From NCBI GenBank assembly GCA_910586395.1, contig CAJUFX010000005.1, forward strand, positions 108,005 through 140,971: DNA of 32,967 nucleotides, written 5' to 3'. This DNA comes from an uncultured Bacteroidales bacterium (lineage in GTDB: Bacteria > Bacteroidota > Bacteroidia > Bacteroidales > P3). Each line of letters starts with the position of its first letter. Position 1 is the first letter of the stretch. Under the pieces are notes generated by a model, which worked only from the letters and a program-made list of their open reading frames with translations, searched no databases and was not told where the DNA came from. Positions 23,921-31,200 of this stretch are shown in pieces. The translations under genes and the position numbers were made by a program.

Positions 23921-25492
23921 ATGGCAAAGAAAAAAGACGAAAAGGACGTGCTGGTAGTCCGTGACGAGAAGACAGGCGAGATCAGCGTGGTAGCCGGGCT
24001 GAACGCGGACGGCACACCCAAGCGCACCCCCGCAAAAGCGGAGAACGCGCAGAGTTTCCTGCAATTCGACCGACATGGCGACGTGCTGGACAACTTCTTC
24101 AAGAACTTCTTCCGGCAGTGCAAGGAACCCAGCCGCTTCGGTTTCTACCGCATTGCGGCAGACCAAGCTGAAAATCTCTTAGAGGTGATGAAGCAACTGC
24201 TGAAAGACCCCGAAGCGAACAAGGAGCTGCTCGCCCCTCACAAGGTGGACACCTCCGACTATGAGAAGAAGGTGCAGGAAGAGATGGCAGCACAACAGAC
24301 AGAGAAACAAGAACCTCAAAAACAGGAGAACATGGAACAACGGAAAGAACAGCAACAGGACAAATCCGAACAGATGCAGGGCAAACGTGGCTACCAGCCC
24401 ATCGACGAGAGTAAAATCAACTGGCAGGAGCTGGAGGACAGATGGGGCGTAAAGCGGGACAACCTTGAAAAGTCCGGCGACCTTACGAAGATGCTCAACT
24501 ATGGCAAGTCCGACTTGGTAAAGGTCAAACCGACCTTCGGCGGCGAATCATTCGAGCTGGACGCCCGCCTCTCCTTCAAGAAGGACGGTGAGGGAAACAT
24601 CAGCCTCGTGCCGCACTTCATCCGCAAGGAGCAGAAGCTGGATGAGTACAAGGAACACAAATTCTCCGACAATGACCGGAAGAACCTCCGCGAAACGGGC
24701 AATCTCGGTAGGGTCGTGGACATTGTGGACAGGGAAACGGGCGAGATCATCCCCTCCTACATCAGCATCGACCGCAAGACGAATGAAATCACGGACATTC
24801 CGGCAAGCAGGGTGCGCATCCCGGAGCGCATCGGCAAGACGGAAATCACCACGCAGGAGCGGGACATGCTCCGCGCCGGACTGCCCGTACGCGACAAGCT
24901 CATCGAGCGCAACGACGGCAGAAAGTTCGTCACCACCCTGCAAGTGAACGTGGAGCAGCGCGGCGTGGAGTTCGTGCCGGGAACCGGCAAGTCGCCCCGT
25001 ACCGCACAGACACAGGAAACCAAAGGCGACACATCGAAAAGTCAGGCGCAGGGCGGGGAAAATGCCGCACAGACCAAGAAGGAGCAACGCCGCAACACGT
25101 GGACGAACGAGGACGGCAGCATCCGCCCCATCAGCAAATGGAGCGGCGTGAGCTTCACCGACCAGCAGAAAGCCGACTATGTGGCGGGTAAAGCCGTGAA
25201 GCTGGAGAACGTGACCGACAAGCAGGGCTTCCATGCCACGATGTATATCAAGTTCAACCCGGAGAAGGGACGCCCGTACCGCTACGACACGAACCCTGAC
25301 AATGCACAGCAGGTTGCTCCGTCCAACGAGAGCCGCACGCAGGTGGCGGTGAACAACGATGGCAAGACCAACGAGGCTACAAAGAATCTGAGAGAGCCGT
25401 TGCAGAAAGGTCAGACCAACCCGAAGGACGCCCGCCAGCAACAGCAGCAGGAGAAGCCGCAGAAGAAAACGGGCAAGGGCATGAAAATGTAA
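23921..25492 (+). CDS. DUF3945/DUF4099 conjugative-transposon protein
   Basis: A 523-residue, strongly charged protein of unknown function found in Bacteroidales conjugative elements. The N-terminal part carries a conserved segment (FLQFDRHGDVLDNFFKNFFRQ), then a Gln/Glu-rich disordered stretch (about 115-160). A DUF4099-like region follows (INWQELEDRWGVKRDNLEKSGDLTKML), then a DUF3945-like region (about 240-360) and a Gln/Lys tail (QQQQQEKPQKKTGKGMKM). It occupies the place of orf3 in the CTnDOT excision operon, directly before the topoisomerase gene. No enzymatic motif was recognised. Confidence 0.82.
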   Translation: MAKKKDEKDVLVVRDEKTGEISVVAGLNADGTPKRTPAKAENAQSFLQFDRHGDVLDNFFKNFFRQCKEPSRFGFYRIAADQAENLLEVMKQLLKDPEANKELLAPHKVDTSDYEKKVQEEMAAQQTEKQEPQKQENMEQRKEQQQDKSEQMQGKRGYQPIDESKINWQELEDRWGVKRDNLEKSGDLTKMLNYGKSDLVKVKPTFGGESFELDARLSFKKDGEGNISLVPHFIRKEQKLDEYKEHKFSDNDRKNLRETGNLGRVVDIVDRETGEIIPSYISIDRKTNEITDIPASRVRIPERIGKTEITTQERDMLRAGLPVRDKLIERNDGRKFVTTLQVNVEQRGVEFVPGTGKSPRTAQTQETKGDTSKSQAQGGENAAQTKKEQRRNTWTNEDGSIRPISKWSGVSFTDQQKADYVAGKAVKLENVTDKQGFHATMYIKFNPEKGRPYRYDTNPDNAQQVAPSNESRTQVAVNNDGKTNEATKNLREPLQKGQTNPKDARQQQQQEKPQKKTGKGMKM

Positions 25493-25500
25493 TCCCGTGT

Positions 25501-25533
25501 CCGCCACTGAATCCAAAATAAAATCCAAAGTAT
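25501..25533 (+). promoter_or_regulatory. topB leader with two sites complementary to the downstream small RNA
   Basis: Positions 25501-25517 can pair with 27703-27719 over 17 contiguous bp (two G-U). Positions 25521-25533 pair perfectly over 13 bp with 27699-27711. Both sites lie between the DUF3945 stop and the topB ATG (25553). The motif AATCCAAAGTA is also present before the DUF1896 gene. Confidence 0.5.
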
Positions 25534-25552
25534 CAACAAAAAAGAAGAAGAC

Positions 25553-27640
25553 ATGAAGACAATCATTGCAGAAAAGCCCTCCGTGGCACGTGAAATCGCC
25601 CGCATCGTGGGCGCGACAAAGAGAGAGGAAGGATATTTCGAGGGAGGCGGTTATGCCGTGACATGGGCATTCGGACACCTCGTTCAGCTTGCCATGCCCG
25701 ACGGCTACGGCGTGCGCGGATTTGTCCGTGACAACCTCCCGATTATTCCCGACACATTCACGCTCGTCCCCCGTCAGGTCAGGACGGAGAAAGGTTACAA
25801 GCCCGACAGCGGCGTGGTGTCGCAGATAAAAGTCATCAAAAGACTGTTCGACACAAGCGAACATATCATCGTGGCGACCGATGCCGGACGCGAGGGAGAG
25901 CTTATCTTCCGCTACCTCTACCACTATACGGGTTGCACCACTCCTTTCGTGCGCCTGTGGATCAGCTCTCTCACCGACAAAGCTATCCGCGAGGGACTGC
26001 GGAAACTCGAAGACGGCAGCAAATACGACAACCTCTACCTCGCCGCCAAAGCGCGGAGCGAATCCGACTGGCTCGTGGGCATCAACGGCACACAGGCGTT
26101 ATCCATCGCCGCCGGACACGGCACGTATTCCGTGGGGCGGGTGCAGACACCAACGTTGGCTATGGTATGTGAACGCTACTGGGAGAACCGCCGCTTTACG
26201 TCCGAAGCATTCTGGCAGCTCCATATCGCAACGGACGGTTGCGACGGCGAAGTCGTGAAATTCTCATCCTCCGAGAAATGGAAAGAGAAAGAACCGGCGA
26301 TGGAACTATATAATAAGGTAAAGGCGGCAGGTTGCGCCACTGTCACGAAAGCCGAGCGCAAGGAGAAGACGGAGGAAACTCCCTTGCTCTACGACCTGAC
26401 CACGCTCCAGAAAGAAGCCAACGCCAAGCACGGCTTCACGGCGGAACAGACGCTTGAAATCGCGCAGAAACTCTACGAAAAGAAGTTGATAACCTATCCG
26501 AGAACGGGAAGCCGCTACATCCCCGAAGACGTGTTTGCCGAAATTCCCAAACTGCTCGCTTTCATCGGCACACAGCCCGAATGGAAAGACAAGGTGCGGG
26601 CAAAAGCCGCCCCGACACGCCGCAGCGTGGACGACGGCAAGGTGACAGACCACCATGCCCTGCTCGTCACGGGTGAGAAACCGCTCTTCCTCTCCAAAGA
26701 GGACAATACCATCTATCAGATGATTGCCGGGCGCATGGTCGAGGCATTCTCTGAGAAATGCGTCAAGGATGTGACCACTGTCACGGCGGAATGTGCCGGA
26801 GTGGAGTTTACCGTAAAAGGCAGCGTCGTGAAGCAAACCGGATGGCGTGCCGTCTATGGCGAGGAAAAAGAGGAAATTACCATCCCCGGCTGGCAGGAAG
26901 GCGACACGCTGACACCGAAAGGCTCGTCCATTACCGAAGGAAAGACCAAACCCAAGCCGCTGCATACCGAAGCCACCCTGCTCTCGGCAATGGAAACGGC
27001 GGGCAAGGAAATTGAGGACGACGCACTGCGGCAGGCGATGAAGGACTGTGGCATCGGTACTCCCGCCACACGCGCCTCCATCATCGAAACGCTTTTCAAG
27101 CGCGGTTACATGGAACGCTGCAAGAAGTCGCTTGTTCCCACCGAAAAAGGACTTGCCCTCAATTCCGTCGTCAAGACGATGCGCATCGCCGATGTTGCCA
27201 TGACGGGCGAATGGGAAAAGGAGCTGGCGCGTATCGAGCGCGGGGAACTGTCCGACGACACCTTCCGCAAGGAGATAGAGGCGTACACACGTGAGATAAC
27301 CTCCGAACTGATCTCGTGCGACAAGCTCTTCGGCAGCCGTGACTCCGGCTGCGCGTGTCCCAAGTGTGGCACGGGCAGGATGCGGTTCTACGGCAAGGTG
27401 GTACGCTGCGACAACACGGAGTGCGGACTGCCCGTGTTCCGGCTGAAAGCGGGACGCACCCTGTCCGACGATGAAATCAAAGACCTGCTCACCGAAGGGC
27501 ATACCAAGCTGCTCAAAGGGTTCAAGAGCAAACAGGGCAAGAGTTTCGATGCTGTTGTCGCCTTTGACGGGGAATATAACACGACTTTTGTGTTCCCGGA
27601 GGCTAAAAAGGACAAGAAATTTTCAGGACGGAAGAAATAG
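25553..27640 (+). CDS. topB: Type IA DNA topoisomerase III (Exc position)
   Basis: Relaxes and decatenates DNA through a 5'-phosphotyrosyl bond. In the 695 residues the TOPRIM domain has IIAEKPSVAREIA at the N-terminus and DAGREGE (110-116). The catalytic Tyr315 lies in LITYPRTGSRYI, and SVGRVQTPTLAMV is also conserved. A C-terminal zinc ribbon (CACPKCGTG ... CDNTECG, about 600-625) ends the protein. In CTnDOT the excision gene exc encodes such a topoisomerase at this place in the operon, and it may act in resolving supercoils or regulating transfer. It follows the DUF3945 gene by 60 nt, a leader that carries two stretches complementary to the small RNA downstream. Confidence 0.95.
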   Translation: MKTIIAEKPSVAREIARIVGATKREEGYFEGGGYAVTWAFGHLVQLAMPDGYGVRGFVRDNLPIIPDTFTLVPRQVRTEKGYKPDSGVVSQIKVIKRLFDTSEHIIVATDAGREGELIFRYLYHYTGCTTPFVRLWISSLTDKAIREGLRKLEDGSKYDNLYLAAKARSESDWLVGINGTQALSIAAGHGTYSVGRVQTPTLAMVCERYWENRRFTSEAFWQLHIATDGCDGEVVKFSSSEKWKEKEPAMELYNKVKAAGCATVTKAERKEKTEETPLLYDLTTLQKEANAKHGFTAEQTLEIAQKLYEKKLITYPRTGSRYIPEDVFAEIPKLLAFIGTQPEWKDKVRAKAAPTRRSVDDGKVTDHHALLVTGEKPLFLSKEDNTIYQMIAGRMVEAFSEKCVKDVTTVTAECAGVEFTVKGSVVKQTGWRAVYGEEKEEITIPGWQEGDTLTPKGSSITEGKTKPKPLHTEATLLSAMETAGKEIEDDALRQAMKDCGIGTPATRASIIETLFKRGYMERCKKSLVPTEKGLALNSVVKTMRIADVAMTGEWEKELARIERGELSDDTFRKEIEAYTREITSELISCDKLFGSRDSGCACPKCGTGRMRFYGKVVRCDNTECGLPVFRLKAGRTLSDDEIKDLLTEGHTKLLKGFKSKQGKSFDAVVAFDGEYNTTFVFPEAKKDKKFSGRKK

Positions 27641-27651
27641 TATTAACTTTG
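27621..27651 (+). promoter_or_regulatory. Promoter of the small RNA / DUF1896 leader
   Basis: A perfect -7 TAACTTTG (27644-27651) lies 19 nt after a one-off -33 TTTC (27621-27624), overlapping the end of topB. Transcription should start close to 27657. Confidence 0.6.
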
Positions 27652-27656
27652 CCACT

Positions 27657-27747
27657 TGTTCAGAGTAATGAATTGTTCTTCGATACCGGATTACACTCAT
27701 ACTTTGGATTTAGTGGTGGCACTCGGAGGGATACCGAGTGCCTTTTT
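27657..27747 (+). ncRNA. Candidate ~90-nt small RNA downstream of topB (RteR-like position)
   Basis: The interval begins just after a good promoter and ends in a strong intrinsic terminator. It contains no gene and lies between topB/exc and the DUF1896 gene. The size and place recall RteR of CTnDOT, a ~90-nt RNA encoded near exc that lowers transfer-gene expression; homology was not tested. The segment 27699-27719 is complementary to two adjacent sites in the topB leader and to 27789-27800 before the next start codon. The exact 5' end is inferred from the -7 box. Confidence 0.6.
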
Positions 27748-27800
27748 CTTCCTTTTTCCAACCGATTATCCCGTTAATTATCAATCCGCTAAATCCAAAG
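27702..27800 (+). repeat. 12-bp perfect inverted repeat enclosing the terminator
   Basis: CTTTGGATTTAG (27702-27713) is the exact reverse complement of CTAAATCCAAAG (27789-27800). The second arm ends two bases before the ATG at 27803, so pairing would place a stem against the ribosome-binding region of the DUF1896 gene. Confidence 0.8.
27718..27747 (+). terminator. Strong intrinsic terminator after topB
   Basis: GGCACTCGG (27718-27726) pairs perfectly with CCGAGTGCC (27734-27742) around an AGGGATA loop, followed by TTTTT (27743-27747). Its 5' arm overlaps GTGGC (27716-27720), which could instead pair with GCCAC (27651-27655) if transcripts begin upstream. Confidence 0.92.
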
Positions 27801-27802
27801 TA

Positions 27803-28255
27803 ATGAACAACAAGAAGAAAAACGAGGGTCAGACCGACTTTTCCTATTACGGTCTGTACCTGCTGGACTATCTCCGCACGAACAAGTTTGAACAGGCTGA
27901 CGACACCGCTTTCATACGGGAACGGGCCGACCGTGCCGCCGAAACGTATGAGAGGGCACGGCTTGAAGGCTATCCCGCCGATGGTGCGCAGGAACTGGCG
28001 ATGGACACGCTGCTGCGCGGGCTGCATTATTCCCGTTACGCCATCCTCCGCGAAGTCGTGGAAAACGAGTTTGCCGATGAAGTGCCGGAAGAGAAGCGTG
28101 AAGCCTTTGTCCTGAAACTGCTGCCGCTTGTCGGCAACGTGTTCTCCGTCTATGACCTCTCGGATGACAATTTCGCCCTGTCTTCCGATTACGACCTGCT
28201 CTACACGGAGCTGACGGGAGCAACCGTCCTTTACTTAGACGAATATGGCGTTTAA
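27803..28255 (+). CDS. DUF1896 family protein
   Basis: A 150-residue, mainly helical acidic protein of unknown function, common in Bacteroidales conjugative elements upstream of the methylase/helicase gene. Recognisable segments are DFSYYGLYLLDYLRTNKFEQADD, GAQELAMDTLLRGLHYSRYAILREVVENEF and SSDYDLLYTELTGATVLYLDEYGV. The ATG at 27803 (MNNKKKNEGQ) is the true start; the longer frame from 27656 would read through the terminator. The last 11 bases overlap the start of the next gene, suggesting the two are translated together. Confidence 0.82.
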   Translation: MNNKKKNEGQTDFSYYGLYLLDYLRTNKFEQADDTAFIRERADRAAETYERARLEGYPADGAQELAMDTLLRGLHYSRYAILREVVENEFADEVPEEKREAFVLKLLPLVGNVFSVYDLSDDNFALSSDYDLLYTELTGATVLYLDEYGV

Positions 28256-31200
28256 CCGCAAACAGAAACTGCGGGACAACATCGAGGCGATACGGACGGC
28301 ATTCATCCTTGACAGGGAAAATAGGACAGCGACAACCGAAGAGCGTGCCATACTTCAAAGGTACTGCGGTTTCGGCGGTCTGAAATGTATCCTCAACCCT
28401 GCAAAGGAACTGACGGATGCCGTCCGGTGGGCGAAATCCGACCTCGAACTGTTCGCCCCGACGGTGGAGCTGCACAGGCTTATCCGTGAGAACAGCAAGG
28501 ACGAAACAGAGTACAAGCGGTTTGTGGATTCGCTGAAAGCGTCCGTGCTGACCGCTTTCTACACCCCCAAAGAGATAACCGACACCATCGCGGACGTGCT
28601 GGCAGATTACAGCGTCCGCCCCGCCCGTATGCTCGAACCGTCGGCAGGTGTCGGCGTGTTCGTGGATTCCATGCTGCGGCACAGCCCCAATGCGGATGTG
28701 ATGGCTTTCGAGAAGGATCTGCTCACGGGTACAATCTTGAGGCATCTCTATCCCGACCAGAAAATGCGCACCTGCGGTTTTGAGAAAATCGAAAGACCGT
28801 TCAACAATTATTTCGACTTGGCGGTGTCCAACATTCCGTTCGGTGACATTGCCGTGTTCGACGCGGAGTTTCAGCGGAGCGACTCTTTCGGCAGACGCTC
28901 CGCCCAGAAAACCATCCACAACTATTTCTTTCTCAAAGGACTGGATGCCGTGCGTGACGGCGGTATCGTGGCGTTCATCACCTCGCAAGGGGTATTGAAT
29001 AGCACCAAGACCTCCGTGCGTAACGAGCTGTTCAGTCAGGCCAATCTGGTATCCGCGATACGCCTGCCCAACAACCTGTTCACGGACAACGCGGGCACGG
29101 AGGTGGGCAGTGACCTGATTGTCCTGCAAAAGAACCTCAGCAAGAAGGAAATGTCGCAGGACGAGCGGCTGATGACCGTGATACAGACGGACACGAAAAC
29201 CGCCCTGACCGACAACGCCTATTTCATCCACCACCCGGAACGCATCGTGCATACGATGGCGAAACTTGACACAGACCCCTACGGGAAGCCCGCTATGGTT
29301 TATCTGCACGAGGGCAAGGCAGCAGGCATCGCCGGGGATTTGCGCCGTATGCTCGACGAGGATTTCCATTACAGGCTTGCCATGCGCTTGTATTCGGGTT
29401 CAATCCGGCAGGCAGGAACGGAAGAAAAAGTTGCCGTTCAAAATAAAGTAGAGCGTCCTGCCATAAAATTGGAAACAGTATCCTCGGCGCAGACGGTGGA
29501 AACTCCGACAGAAAAGCCGCAACCCGCAGATGAAAAGCCGGAGATAGAACCGCGCCCGCAATATTCCGCAGGCGTGCAGCTCACCCTGCTTGACCTCTGG
29601 GGGATGACGGAAGAGGTCAGCCAACCGAAAACCTCCAAAAAGAAAAAGACGGTGAAAAAGGCAGTTACGGCAAAGTCCACTCCGCCCAAACCGAAAGTCA
29701 CGGTTACACCGACAGCTCCAACTGCAAAACCCGCAATGGAGAATAAGGAGGTGAAAGCGGAGAACACCGCCAAGCCTGCCGACCCGGACGACATCTATGC
29801 CACACTGGACTGGGATACCAATCCTCCCATCAACGGTTTCTATGAAATGATGATGGGTTTGACGCCGGAGCGTAGGAAAGAACTTCGGGAACTGGCAAGG
29901 CAGCATAACGAGAAACAAGTGGCGGAAAAGACGGAAGTGAAAGCCGTGCCGGAAACTTCCCGTGAGCAGCCACGACAGGAGGAAACACAGCCGGAGGCAG
30001 TCGCCGCACCTGCCGTTACAGATACCCCATCGGAAGCGGTGGGGACTTTCCTTTTCCCCGACATCGAAGCGGAAAAGCCGAAGGAGGAAGTCGTGGACCT
30101 TTCTCCGCGTGCCTACCACCGCACGCCGGAGATGCACCTGCGCGAAGGGTCGCTGGTGGCTGACCGGGGGCGTCATAACATCGGCTACCTGAAAGACATC
30201 ACGCCATACGGGGCGACATTCCAGCCGCTCGACCTGAAAGGATACCAGAAGGAAAAGGCGTTGTTGTATGTGTCGCTGCGTGACGCCTACGAGCGTCTGT
30301 ACCGTTATGAATCGCTCCGGCGCGAGGCAAATGTTCCGTGGCGAGAGCATCTGAATACCTGTTACGATGAGTTTGTCATGCGCTACGGCAACCTCAACGC
30401 CAAGCAGAACGTGAAGTTAGTGATGATGGATGCGGGCGGGCGCGACATCCTTTCGCTGGAACGGATGGAAAACGGAAAGTTCGTCAAGGCGGACATCTTC
30501 GAGCATCCTGTTTCCTTCGCGGTGGAGAGCCATGCCAACGTAGGCTCTCCCGAAGAAGCCCTGTCTGCGTCGCTCAACAAATATGGTACGGTCAATCTCG
30601 ACTATATGCGGGAGATAACCGACAGCACGGCGGAGGATTTGCTCACTGCCCTGCAAGGGCGCATCTACTACAATCCGCTCGTGACCGGTTACGAAATCAA
30701 AGACCGTTTCATCGCCGGAAATGTCATAGAGAAAGCGGAACGCATAGAGGCATGGATGGGTGACAATCCCGAAAATGAGCGTATGCCGGAGGTGAAGCAG
30801 GCGTTGGAGGCTCTGAAAGATGCCGAGCCGCAGCGCATCGCCTTCGAGGATCTGGACTTCAATTTCGGGGAACGCTGGATTCCGACGGGTGTCTATGCCG
30901 CCTACATGAGCCGGCTGTTCGACACGGAGGTGAAAATCGCCTATTCCGCAAGCATGGACGAGTTTTCGGTGGTGTGCGGCTACCGCACCATGAAAATCAC
31001 GGACGAGTTTCTGGTGAAGGGGTATTACCGGAACTATGACGGTATGCACCTCCTAAAACACGCCCTGCACAACACCTGCCCTGACATGATGAAGTCCATC
31101 GGCAAGGACGAGCATGGCAACGACATCAAGATGCGCGACAGCGAGGGAATACAACTCGCCAACGCCAAGATTGACGAGATACGAAACGGCTTCTCCGAAT

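Noticed and set aside
27656..27802. N-terminal extension of the DUF1896 protein
   Set aside because: The extension would translate through the terminator hairpin and a leader-like region. The ATG at 27803 fits the family length.
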